From: UBA7378 sp049611805
GTDB taxonomy: Bacteria > Pseudomonadota > Alphaproteobacteria > RS24
Assembly: GCA_049611805.1 (NCBI GenBank)
Contig: JBMZAX010000006.1
Coordinates: forward strand, 1 to 64,000
Length of the DNA stretch: 64,000 bases
Reading direction: 5' to 3'
The notes below the pieces were generated by a model that worked only from the letters and a program-made list of their open reading frames with translations, did not search any database and was not told the DNA's origin. Both the position numbers and the translations under genes were made by a program. Below, piece after piece: positions 15,302 through 23,038 of this stretch; position 1 is the stretch's first letter; the number at the start of each line of letters is the position of its first letter.

Positions 15302-16834
15302 GTGAACGATATTAATCGCATGCTTGAAGAGCGCCGTCAGGTGGCGCGCCAGGGGGGTGGTGAAAAACGCATTGAAGCCCAGCACGCACGCGGCAAGCTG
15401 ACCGCCCGCGAGCGCATAGATTTGCTTCTGGATCCCGGCAGTTTTGAAGAGATCGACATGTTCGTCGAACATGACTGCCACGAGTTCGGCATGGAAGAGC
15501 GCAAAATACCCGGTGACGGCGTTGTCACCGGCTGGGGCACGGTTAACGGCCGGCCGATTTATGTTTATGCGAAAGATTTCACCGTGTTTGGCGGGTCGCT
15601 GTCGCGCGCGCATTCGCGCAAAATCAACAAGGTGCAGGATATGGCCTTGCGCAACGGCACACCGATTATCGGCATTCTGGATGCCGGCGGTGCGCGCATT
15701 CAAGAAGGGGTCGATGCGCTGGGCGGCTATGCCGAGGTTTTCCAGCGCAACACGCTGGCTTCCGGCGTTATTCCGCAAATCACCATGATTATGGGGCCGT
15801 GCGCGGGGGGTGATGTGTATTCGCCCGCCATTACCGATTTTGTTTTTATGATCCGCAACACCTCCTACATGTTCGTGACCGGCCCCGATGTTGTGAAAAC
15901 CGTAACCAATGAAGAAGTGACGGCGGAAGAGCTGGGCGGCGCGAAAGTGCATACCACGCGCTCATCCGTTGCCGATGGCGCGTTTGACAATGATGTCGAG
16001 GCGCTGAACCAATTGCGTCGGCTGATTGACTTTTTGCCTTTGAGCAATCGCTCCGGCGTGCCGGAGCGCCCGACATTTGACTTGCGCGACCGCGTGGAGC
16101 CCTCGCTCGACACGCTGGTGCCCGAAAACGCCAACATGCCTTACGACATGGGCGAACTGGTTTTGAAAATGGTGGATGAGGGCGATTTTTTCGAAATCCA
16201 GCCCGATTTTGCCAAGAACATTATCGTCGGCTTCGGCCGCATGGAAGGGCGCACGGTGGGCTTTGTTGCCAATCAGCCCATGGTACTGGCCGGGGTGCTG
16301 GACAGCGATGCCAGCCGCAAGGCGGCGCGGTTCGTGCGGTTTTGCGATTGTTTTGACATTCCGATTGTCACGCTGGTTGATGTGCCCGGCTTCTTGCCCG
16401 GCACGGCGCAGGAATATGGCGGGCTTATCAAGCATGGTGCGAAACTTCTGTTTGCCTATGCCGAGGCCACCGTGCCGAAAATCACGGTGATTACGCGCAA
16501 AGCCTATGGCGGCGCGTATGATGTGATGGCGTCAAAACACCTGCGCGGCGATGTGAATTATGCGTGGCCGACGGCGGAGATTGCCGTGATGGGCGCCAAG
16601 GGTGCGGTGGAAATTATTTTCCGAAATGCGCTGGGCGATGATGAAGAGATTGAACGGCGCACCAAGGAATATGAGGAGAAGTTCCTCAACCCGTTTATCG
16701 CTGCCGAGCGCGGTTATATTGACGAAGTTATCCAGCCGCACAACACACGCCGACGGGTTGCCCGCGCGCTGGCTTTGCTGCGCGGCAAGAAGCTCGAAAA
16801 TCCCTGGAAAAAACACGACAATATCCCGCTATAG
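15302..16834 (+). CDS. pccB: propionyl-CoA carboxylase beta (carboxyltransferase) subunit
   Basis: A 510-aa acyl-CoA carboxyltransferase. Both crotonase-like halves are present: the N-terminal part with ERIDLLLDPGSFEE and GGSLSRAHSRKI and the C-terminal part with VDVPGFLPGTAQEYGGLIKH and KAYGGAYDVMASK. Length and the FVEHDC segment fit PccB. The GTG at 15302 is preceded by GGGAGG. It is followed 9 nt later by pccA; together they make methylmalonyl-CoA from propionyl-CoA. Confidence 0.95.
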   Translation: MNDINRMLEERRQVARQGGGEKRIEAQHARGKLTARERIDLLLDPGSFEEIDMFVEHDCHEFGMEERKIPGDGVVTGWGTVNGRPIYVYAKDFTVFGGSLSRAHSRKINKVQDMALRNGTPIIGILDAGGARIQEGVDALGGYAEVFQRNTLASGVIPQITMIMGPCAGGDVYSPAITDFVFMIRNTSYMFVTGPDVVKTVTNEEVTAEELGGAKVHTTRSSVADGAFDNDVEALNQLRRLIDFLPLSNRSGVPERPTFDLRDRVEPSLDTLVPENANMPYDMGELVLKMVDEGDFFEIQPDFAKNIIVGFGRMEGRTVGFVANQPMVLAGVLDSDASRKAARFVRFCDCFDIPIVTLVDVPGFLPGTAQEYGGLIKHGAKLLFAYAEATVPKITVITRKAYGGAYDVMASKHLRGDVNYAWPTAEIAVMGAKGAVEIIFRNALGDDEEIERRTKEYEEKFLNPFIAAERGYIDEVIQPHNTRRRVARALALLRGKKLENPWKKHDNIPL

Positions 16835-16843
16835 GTTCGCTGC

Positions 16844-18829
16844 ATGTTTAAAAAGATACTCATTGCCAATCGCGGGGAAATTGCCTGCCGCGTTATTCGC
16901 ACCGCCCGCGAGATGGGCATTAAAACGGTTGCCGTTTATTCCGATGCCGATGCGCGCGCCCAGCACGTCAAAGACGCTGATGAGGCCGTGCATATTGGCG
17001 GCGCACCGGCGAGTGAAAGCTATCTCGTTATCGACAAAATTATCGACGCCATTCGCCGGACCGGTGCCGAAGCCGTGCATCCGGGTTATGGATTTCTGAG
17101 CGAAAACAAGGCTTTCGCCGAGGCACTTGAAAAAGAGGGTGTGGCTTTTATCGGCCCGCCGCCCGGTGCCATTGAAGCCATGGGCGACAAAATCACCTCG
17201 AAAAAACTGGCCGCCGAAGCCGGCGTCAGCACCGTGCCGGGGCATATGGGGCTGATTGAAGACGCCGAGGAAGCGGTGAAAATTGCCAATCAAATCGGCT
17301 ATCCGGTCATGATTAAGGCTTCGGCCGGCGGCGGCGGCAAGGGCATGCGGATCGCTTTCAATGATGATGATGCGCGCGAGGGGTTTCAATCGTCGAAAAA
17401 CGAAGCGGCGGCGAGTTTTGGCGATGACCGAATTTTTATCGAGAAATTTGTCACCCAGCCGCGCCATATTGAAATTCAGGTGCTGGGCGACAAGCACGGC
17501 AATATCGTCTATCTGGGCGAGCGCGAATGTTCCATCCAGCGGCGCAACCAGAAGGTTATTGAAGAAGCGCCCAGCCCGTTTCTTGACAAGAAGACCCGCG
17601 CGGCCATGGGCAAGCAGGCCGTGGCGCTGGCGCGCGCGGTGGATTATTGCTCCGCCGGAACGGTTGAGTTCATTGTCGATGGCGACCGCAATTTCTATTT
17701 TCTCGAAATGAATACGCGCTTGCAGGTTGAGCATCCCGTGACCGAGCTGATTACCGGCCTCGACTTGGTTGAGCAGATGATCCGCGTTGCCGATGGCGAA
17801 GAATTGCAGATAAAGCAAAAGGATGTGGAGCTGAAGGGCTGGGCCATTGAAAGCCGCATTTATGCCGAAGACCCGTATCGCGGGTTTTTGCCGTCAACGG
17901 GGCGTTTGTCGCGCTATCGTCCGCCGGAGGAAACCGAGCATGACGGCATTACCGTGCGCAATGATACCGGCGTCTATGAGGGCGGCGAAATATCGCTGTT
18001 CTATGACCCGATGATTGCCAAGCTGGTGACGCATGGGGCCGACCGCACGAGCGCGATCGACGCCATGGCCGCCGCGCTTGACGATTTCCGCATTGATGGC
18101 ATTCGCCACAATATTGATTTTCTGACGACGATTATGCATCACGCGCGTTTCCGCTCCGGGGCGCTGACGACGGCCTTTATCGATGAGGAATTTCCCGAAG
18201 GGTTTTCCGGCGCGGAAATTTCCGACGAACGCGGCCGGCACCTTGCCGCGATTGCCGGCTTCATGCATGCGAAAATGACCGCGCGCGCGGCGCAGACCGA
18301 CCAAATTCTGCAAGGTCATGCGTTTCACGCACCCGACGAATTGATTGTGCAATTTGACGACCGCGTTTTTGAAACCGTGAGCGCGCCAAATGGCATGCAG
18401 GTGGACGGCAAAGTGATCAATCTTGAAAGCAGCTGGAAGCCGGGCGATCTGTTTTTCTACGGATATGTTGATGGCAGCCCGACCAGCCTGAGTGTTGATA
18501 TGTTGGCCGAGGGGTTCAGCCTTACCGGTGGCGGCGCGCGTGTTGAACTGGCCGTGCGCAGCCGACGGGCGCAGGAGCTGACCGCCCATATGCCGGAAAA
18601 AGCGGACTCTACGTCTGATAAGGCACTGGTGTGCCCGATGCCGGGCGTGCTGATTAGCGTTAATGTCGGGGAAGGGCAGGCCGTCAAAGCGGGTGAGGCA
18701 CTGGCCGTGGTGGAAGCCATGAAAATGGAAAATATTCTGCGCGCCGAAAAAGACGCGACCGTGTCCAAAGTTCTGGTGACGCAAGGCGACAAGCTGGCGG
18801 TGGACGATATTATTCTGGAATTTGAGTAG
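16844..18829 (+). CDS. pccA: propionyl-CoA carboxylase alpha (biotin carboxylase/BCCP) subunit
   Basis: A 661-aa protein with an N-terminal biotin carboxylase (KKILIANRGEIACRVIRTAR; ATP-binding KASAGGGGKGMR; MNTRLQVEHPVTE), a BT-linker region and a C-terminal biotinyl domain with the AMKM motif, biotin-accepting Lys627. Length matches PccA (~660-670). The last 20 nt overlap the 3' end of the convergent lipB gene, an antiparallel overlap without a spacer terminator. Confidence 0.96.
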   Translation: MFKKILIANRGEIACRVIRTAREMGIKTVAVYSDADARAQHVKDADEAVHIGGAPASESYLVIDKIIDAIRRTGAEAVHPGYGFLSENKAFAEALEKEGVAFIGPPPGAIEAMGDKITSKKLAAEAGVSTVPGHMGLIEDAEEAVKIANQIGYPVMIKASAGGGGKGMRIAFNDDDAREGFQSSKNEAAASFGDDRIFIEKFVTQPRHIEIQVLGDKHGNIVYLGERECSIQRRNQKVIEEAPSPFLDKKTRAAMGKQAVALARAVDYCSAGTVEFIVDGDRNFYFLEMNTRLQVEHPVTELITGLDLVEQMIRVADGEELQIKQKDVELKGWAIESRIYAEDPYRGFLPSTGRLSRYRPPEETEHDGITVRNDTGVYEGGEISLFYDPMIAKLVTHGADRTSAIDAMAAALDDFRIDGIRHNIDFLTTIMHHARFRSGALTTAFIDEEFPEGFSGAEISDERGRHLAAIAGFMHAKMTARAAQTDQILQGHAFHAPDELIVQFDDRVFETVSAPNGMQVDGKVINLESSWKPGDLFFYGYVDGSPTSLSVDMLAEGFSLTGGGARVELAVRSRRAQELTAHMPEKADSTSDKALVCPMPGVLISVNVGEGQAVKAGEALAVVEAMKMENILRAEKDATVSKVLVTQGDKLAVDDIILEFE

Positions 18830-19502
18830 CAGGCTCGAAAGCGGTACCGAACGCAGCGTCAAAATTCTTGAGCAGGGCTTGGTCGGCCTCTTCCAGACCC
18901 ACCGGAAGTCCCAAATCGACCAGACTTGTCACGCCCTTATCGGCAATGCCGCAGGGCACAATGCCGGAAAAATGCTCAAGATCCGGCTCCACATTCAGCG
19001 CCAGCCCGTGAAAACTCACCCAGCGCCGCACACGCAGGCCAATGGCGGCAATCTTGTCCTCATGCCGGGGGCCCAATTCGGGGCGCGGAACCCAGACACC
19101 CACTTGGTCGTTATGGATACAGGCCTGCACGTTGAATTCTGCGAGCGCGGCTAAAATCCATGCCTCGACCTGAGTTACGAATTTCCGCAAATCGCGCCCG
19201 CGTCGGCGCAAATCAAGCATGAGATACACGACGCGCTGGCCGGGCCCGTGATAGGTGTAGTCGCCGCCGCGCCCCGCCGCATAGACGGGAAACCGGTTCG
19301 GCGCCAGCAGATTTGCGCTGTCGGCTCTTTTGCCGGCGGTATAAATGGGGGGATGTTCCAAAAACCACACGCATTCGCGCGCGCGATAGGCGATAATATC
19401 GTCGACCCGAGCCTCCATAAAAGCCAGTGCTTCAGTGTAGTCAACCGGCTTGTCCGCGAATAAAAACTCAGGTTTTTCTGTGCTATGGGGCTTTTGAACC
19501 AT
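18810..19502 (-). CDS. lipB: lipoyl(octanoyl) transferase
   Basis: A 230-aa LipB that transfers octanoyl from ACP to lipoyl domains. Conserved blocks are VWFLEHPPIYTAGKRAD, GRGGDYTYHGPGQRVVY, Lys150 in DKIAAIGLRVRRWVSFHG and the catalytic Cys184 in FSGIVPCGIADKGVTS. It is divergent from the cysG-like gene through an AT-rich 125-nt region and convergent with pccA. Ribosome-binding site is weak. Confidence 0.95.
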   Translation of the reverse strand: MVQKPHSTEKPEFLFADKPVDYTEALAFMEARVDDIIAYRARECVWFLEHPPIYTAGKRADSANLLAPNRFPVYAAGRGGDYTYHGPGQRVVYLMLDLRRRGRDLRKFVTQVEAWILAALAEFNVQACIHNDQVGVWVPRPELGPRHEDKIAAIGLRVRRWVSFHGLALNVEPDLEHFSGIVPCGIADKGVTSLVDLGLPVGLEEADQALLKNFDAAFGTAFEPATQIPE

Positions 19503-19552
19503 AATCAGCTTTCTATCATCCGGGGTGTGGCCAGATAAAACATAAAAAACAT

Positions 19553-19615
19553 GTAAAAATATTTATTTACCGAAATATATTGATAAATAGCCGAATATCA
19601 TCCATATAGATGGTA
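19553..19615. promoter_or_regulatory. AT-rich divergent lipB/cysG control region with inverted repeats
   Basis: The 125-nt gap (19503-19627) is far more AT-rich than the genes on either side. It holds an inverted repeat GTAAA-N8-TTTAC (19553-19570) and another, TATCATC-N6-GATGGTA (19596-19615, one mismatch), immediately before the ribosome-binding site of the siroheme gene. Either may be an operator; the binding factor is unknown. Confidence 0.35.
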
Positions 19616-19627
19616 ATGGAGAGTTCT

Positions 19628-20188
19628 ATGCTGCCAATCATTCTGGACACGACCGAATTGACGATTGCCATTGTCGGCAGTGGCCCGCAAGCCTGCCGCC
19701 GCCTGCAAATGGTTGATGCTGCCGGGGCCAGCTTTGTGCGCGTGTTTGCCGAAAATGCCGAAGCGCCCATGCGCGAACTGGCCGGCGACCGGCTGGTGGA
19801 AAACTGGCCCGATGCCGAGGATCTGGCGGCGTGTCATGTCGTCTATATGGCGAATATTGATGACGCCCTGCAAGAAACGTTGACCGCGCAGGCGCGCGCG
19901 GCCAAAACACTTGTGAATGTTGAAGATGTTAAGCCCTTATGCGATTTCCATGTGCCTGCACTGGTGCGGCGCGGCGACCTGTTGTTGACGGTTTCTACGG
20001 GCGGCAAATCGCCGGGTCTGGCGCGCGGCCTGAAAGCGAAATTGGAAGAACAATATCCCGCCGCCTGGGCCGAGCGGCTTGACGTGCTGTCCGACCGGCG
20101 CGAGCAATGGCGTGCGGAAGGCGCGAATTTTTCAGAGCTGATTGAGCGCACAAACAAGCTCATCGAAGCCGAGGGGTGGTTGTCGTGA
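19628..20188 (+). CDS. precorrin-2 dehydrogenase (siroheme synthase N-terminal domain only)
   Basis: A 186-aa stand-alone homologue of the CysG N-terminal module that oxidises precorrin-2 to sirohydrochlorin and may insert iron. It has the NAD-binding start IAIVGSGPQACRRLQM, the Asp in VNVEDVKPLCDFHVPAL and the TGGKSPGLARGLK serine motif. The methyltransferase half of CysG is absent. ATG 19628 is chosen because GGAGAG lies just upstream; two earlier ATGs exist. The stop overlaps the cysH GTG, linking siroheme to sulfate assimilation. Sulfite reductase, which uses siroheme, is not adjacent. Confidence 0.88.
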   Translation: MLPIILDTTELTIAIVGSGPQACRRLQMVDAAGASFVRVFAENAEAPMRELAGDRLVENWPDAEDLAACHVVYMANIDDALQETLTAQARAAKTLVNVEDVKPLCDFHVPALVRRGDLLLTVSTGGKSPGLARGLKAKLEEQYPAAWAERLDVLSDRREQWRAEGANFSELIERTNKLIEAEGWLS

Positions 20189-20910
20189 AATCTGCCATTA
20201 TCCGCACGCCGGCTTCCGTCGGCTTTTTGTCCGAGTTAAACACTTCCTATGCCGAATTGTCGGCGCAGGATATTTTGCGCGACGCGATTGAAGACCGCTT
20301 TGCCGGGCGTATCGGCATTGTTTCGTCATTCGGCGCCGAGTCGGTGATTTTGCTGCACATGATCGCCTCAATCGACCCGACAACGCCGGTTGTTTTTCTG
20401 AACACGGGCAAATTATTCGGCGAAACCTTGCGCTATCGTGACAGGCTGCAAGCCCTGTTGGGGCTGACGGATATACGCGCCATCGGCCCGCATCCGGATG
20501 ATTTGAAACAGACCGACCCCAAAGGCAATCTGTGGCAGCGCGATACGGACGGGTGCTGCCATATTCGCAAAGTGTTGCCGCAGGCGCGCGCCATTGAAGG
20601 GTTTGACGCGCTGATTACCGGACGCAAGCGCTTCCAGACCGGTGCGCGTCAGGAAATGGACATTATCGAGCAGGACAGCGATGGCCGCTTCAAGGTCAAT
20701 CCGCTTGCCAATTGGCAGCTGGATGATTTGAAAACCTATATTGAAAAGCATAATCTGCCGCGCCACCCGCTGGTCAAAGACGGTTATCTGTCTATCGGGT
20801 GCATGCCGTGCACCTCGCGCGTGGAAGAGGGCGGCGATTATCGCTCCGGCCGCTGGGCGGGTTCCGACAAGGACGAATGCGGCATCCATATTGACGGCGA
20901 CGGCATCTAA
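20185..20910 (+). CDS. cysH: adenylylsulfate (APS) reductase
   Basis: A 241-aa reductase making sulfite from activated sulfate. The PP-loop region is SSFGAESVILLHMIA, and FLNTGKLFGETLRYRDRL follows. Cysteine pairs Cys124-Cys125 and Cys206-Cys209 (CMPC) are the [4Fe-4S] ligands that mark the APS-type enzyme instead of the PAPS-type; the catalytic Cys232 is in KDECGIHI. The GTG at 20185 overlaps the upstream stop and has GAGGGG 8 nt before it. Confidence 0.95.
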   Translation: MKSAIIRTPASVGFLSELNTSYAELSAQDILRDAIEDRFAGRIGIVSSFGAESVILLHMIASIDPTTPVVFLNTGKLFGETLRYRDRLQALLGLTDIRAIGPHPDDLKQTDPKGNLWQRDTDGCCHIRKVLPQARAIEGFDALITGRKRFQTGARQEMDIIEQDSDGRFKVNPLANWQLDDLKTYIEKHNLPRHPLVKDGYLSIGCMPCTSRVEEGGDYRSGRWAGSDKDECGIHIDGDGI

Positions 20911-20950
20911 ACACGCCTGTTTTATGGCGCGTTCGGGCAGTTTTAGTCGC

Positions 20951-20979
20951 TTGTTTCGCTATCGGATATTTGCTATCCC
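20951..20979 (+). promoter_or_regulatory. possible promoter of tRNA-Leu
   Basis: TTGTTT (20951-20956) and TATCCC (20974-20979) are separated by 17 bp and lie 12 nt before the mature tRNA. The -35 is fair and the -10 is weak, so this is tentative. Confidence 0.35.
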
Positions 20980-20990
20980 ATGAGCCCAGT

Positions 20991-21077
20991 GCGGTCGTGG
21001 CGGAATTGGTAGACGCGCAGCGTTGAGGTCGCTGTGGGGTAAAACCCGTGGAAGTTCGAGTCTTCTCGACCGCACCA
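20991..21077 (+). tRNA. tRNA-Leu (anticodon GAG)
   Basis: The 7-bp acceptor stem GCGGTCG/CGACCGC closes the gene, followed by A and an encoded CCA. The anticodon stem CAGCG/CGCTG encloses the loop TTGAGGT, giving anticodon GAG at 21025-21027 (reads CUC/CUU). A long variable arm (TGGGGTAAAACCCGT) marks a class II tRNA, and the T-loop TTCGAGT is standard. The 3' end is used as the left repeat of a small island. Confidence 0.95.
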
Positions 21078-21094
21078 TTTTCTTTTTTTGTTGG
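21066..21094 (+). repeat. attL-like repeat at the tRNA-Leu 3' end
   Basis: A 29-nt sequence beginning with the last 8 nt of the tRNA body, including CCA and running into the T-rich flank, recurs at 22954-22982 with a single difference (T at 21085, C at 22973). It is the intact tRNA side. Confidence 0.8.
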
Positions 21095-21285
21095 CAGGCT
21101 GCCGCCAAATTTTCGCATGCAAAAGTTTGTGACCCCTTTTTAAGCCGGGTCTGTTTTTAATTACGCTCTCGAACAACATATATATCACTGTCAGGCACGC
21201 ACCATTCGGCGCAGTCATTTTATTGTAGGATCACAGGGCTAAAAAAGAATCGTCTTAAAGTTAGCCGTTCTTGGGGGAGAAAATC

Positions 21286-21993
21286 ATGAATCTTAGGTTC
21301 CAGCAATTATGCGCTTGGTTGGGCATTGCGCTCGTGCTCATCGTTTTTCCATTGTTGATTATTATGGGGTTTTTTCCGCCGCCAAGCCCGGCAGAGGGAG
21401 CCGAGGCGATTAAAGCTCATTACCTATCAAAAAGTTCTTGGATATTTTTGTTAGGTGGCGCCTTGTGTGTGCAAATGTCCGGCCCCGGTGTTATGTGGTC
21501 TGCCATGCTCAGCGTTCAACTTCGCCATATCGAAAAAGAAGAGGCACCTATCTTTAGTCTCACCAGTTTGGCGTGTGGCATTGTTGCGTTTTCCGTGTTC
21601 ACCTTTGCCTGTGCTGGTTGGGTAATTTGCGCTTTTCGTCCCGAACGCGCGCCGGAAATCATTCAAACATTGAATGACTGGTCTTTCATTGTTTTCCTTG
21701 GAACCGTCACGCCTCTTATGGGCCAGGCATTGACGATCGGCCTGGCCATATTCAGCGATACTTCGGAAGATCCGGTGTTTCCGCGTTGGGCCGGCTTTTT
21801 GAATCTTTGGGCTGTTTTGATTTTTCTTCCCGCAGGGTTAATTCCGCTCTTCAAAACCGGTCCGTTTGCTTGGCACGGATTCTTTGGCCTGTGGCTTCCT
21901 GTTCTTGTTTTTGGCGGCTGGATGTTGGTGATGTCCGGTTTGGCGTTGAGGGCCATTGGCAAGAGGCAAAACGCGGCACTCCTTGCTTCTTAG
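21286..21993 (+). CDS. membrane protein of unknown function, about 6 TM
   Basis: A 235-aa protein I do not recognise. Hydrophobic stretches lie near residues 10-30, 48-70, 88-114, 130-152, 168-186 and 196-222, so about six membrane helices. A Pro-rich periplasmic-type loop PPPSPAEG follows the first helix. GGGGGAGA precedes the ATG at 21286. It lies 46 nt upstream of the COX3-like gene and shares strand and style with it, so a common operon is likely. No catalytic motif or heme-ligand pattern is evident. Confidence 0.8.
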   Translation: MNLRFQQLCAWLGIALVLIVFPLLIIMGFFPPPSPAEGAEAIKAHYLSKSSWIFLLGGALCVQMSGPGVMWSAMLSVQLRHIEKEEAPIFSLTSLACGIVAFSVFTFACAGWVICAFRPERAPEIIQTLNDWSFIVFLGTVTPLMGQALTIGLAIFSDTSEDPVFPRWAGFLNLWAVLIFLPAGLIPLFKTGPFAWHGFFGLWLPVLVFGGWMLVMSGLALRAIGKRQNAALLAS

Positions 21994-22039
21994 CTGGCGG
22001 CTATTGAAGAGTTCTGTTCTGTTATTGGTCGAGGATTGA

Positions 22040-22606
22040 ATGATTAAAGAACCGCTTGCGAAACGTTTGCCGGGGGAAGATGGGGTCTGGGCTTTTGTTC
22101 TCGGAGACATGGTCATGTTTACCATGTTCTTTGGCACTTTTCTTTTTTACCGAGTGGAACAAGGGGAACTGTTCTCTCAATCCCAAGCTTTACTGAACCG
22201 GGATTATGGTGTGATCAACACATTGTTGCTCTTAACCAGCTCTTGGTTTGTCGCGATGAGTGTAGCATTGTACCGAAAAGCGGATACCGAACTGGGTGCC
22301 AAATTTCTGATCCCCGCTTTTGCCTGCGGCGCCGGTTTTGTTGTTATAAAAATCTTCGAGTTCGGCGAAAAAATTGGCGCCGGTATTACGTTAAACACCA
22401 ATGAATTTTTCATTCTCTATTTCATGTTTACCGGAATCCACCTTGTCCATGTTTTAGTTGGGTTGGGTGTCTTGGTATTTTTGTGGCGCACGGCCATTCG
22501 CGCGCCCGATGGGAGCGCCATTCGAACGCTGGAGAGCGGCGGCATATTTTGGCATATGGTCGATCTTCTGTGGATCCTTCTTTTCCCTCTAATTTATCTG
22601 GTGTAG
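22040..22606 (+). CDS. cytochrome c oxidase subunit III-like protein, NorE type
   Basis: A 188-aa COX3-family protein with five membrane helices, the short form typical of NorE rather than the seven-helix CtaE. Visible motifs are LPGEDGVWAFVLGDMVMF at the N-terminus, LLLTSSWFVAMSVALYRKA, TGIHLVHVLVGLGVLVFLWR and the terminal FWHMVDLLWILLFPLIYLV. NorE assists nitric oxide reductase in denitrifiers, but norCB are not here and no catalytic oxidase subunit is visible. The next gene is the COX4/NorF-like partner. Confidence 0.85.
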   Translation: MIKEPLAKRLPGEDGVWAFVLGDMVMFTMFFGTFLFYRVEQGELFSQSQALLNRDYGVINTLLLLTSSWFVAMSVALYRKADTELGAKFLIPAFACGAGFVVIKIFEFGEKIGAGITLNTNEFFILYFMFTGIHLVHVLVGLGVLVFLWRTAIRAPDGSAIRTLESGGIFWHMVDLLWILLFPLIYLV

Positions 22607-22610
22607 GCGG

Positions 22611-22883
22611 TTGACGTTATTCTTGCTTAATTCAATTACGATCGTTTGGGGTTTTCTCTTTATCGGAACAGTAACCTCATGGTTTCTTGCCCCCGAAGAA
22701 GATTACCTCAACCCCCTGCTTCCCGGCTTGGTCATTATCTTGATCGCATTTTTAAAAGTCCGTCTGATACTATTGTATTTCATGGAGCTACGGATTGCGC
22801 CGCAACCTTGGCGTGGACTTTTTGAGGCCTGGATGGCCGCCGCCTGCGCTATCGTAATGTTTCTTTATGTTATCGGAAGCTAA
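22611..22883 (+). CDS. prokaryotic cytochrome c oxidase subunit IV-like protein, NorF type
   Basis: A 90-aa protein with three hydrophobic segments (about residues 8-27, 36-58 and 70-88) and the COX4_pro signature FLKVRLILLYFMELRIAP. Partner of the NorE-like gene 4 nt upstream. The start is uncertain: TTG 22611 is directly behind AGGCGG, while TTG 22623 would give better spacing. Function with any specific oxidase is unproven. Confidence 0.75.
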   Translation: MTLFLLNSITIVWGFLFIGTVTSWFLAPEEDYLNPLLPGLVIILIAFLKVRLILLYFMELRIAPQPWRGLFEAWMAAACAIVMFLYVIGS

Positions 22884-22953
22884 ATAAAATTCGCGCAAAA
22901 TAAACTGGTCCGGTTTGCTATTTCAATTTTTATTCGGGTAACGCAGTTTAGTA

Positions 22954-22982
22954 TCGACCGCACCATTTTCTTCTTTTGTTGG
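22954..22982 (+). repeat. attR-like repeat, copy of the tRNA-Leu 3' end
   Basis: The second copy of the 29-nt repeat, with one mismatch to 21066-21094. The sequence upstream of it shows no other tRNA similarity, so it is not a second tRNA gene. It lies between the NorF-like gene and the end of the TetR gene. Confidence 0.8.
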
Positions 22983-23038
22983 TTTTGTCGGATAACCGCC
23001 GTCCGGTCGCCCGAATTTTGGCGCAGGCCGTGAGCCCT

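Larger units (their letters stand above)
21066..22982. mobile_element. tRNA-Leu-anchored mini genomic island (no integrase)
   Basis: A 1.9-kb segment bounded by 29-nt direct repeats (28/29 identical) that include the tRNA-Leu 3' end, the usual footprint of tyrosine-recombinase integration. It carries three same-strand membrane-protein genes and no integrase, so it is either a degraded element or one mobilised in trans. Its genes look more AT-rich and less biased in codon use than the neighbours by eye. After excision one intact tRNA would remain. The mobile-element reading is inference from the repeats. Confidence 0.65.

Noticed and set aside
22902..22916. near-palindrome AAACTGGTCCGGTTT after the NorF-like gene as a terminator
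   Set aside because: The loop would have one base and no T-run directly follows, so it does not qualify as a hairpin terminator.
22954..22982. a second tRNA gene at the right repeat
   Set aside because: Only the 3' end matches; the upstream sequence cannot fold into the rest of a tRNA.
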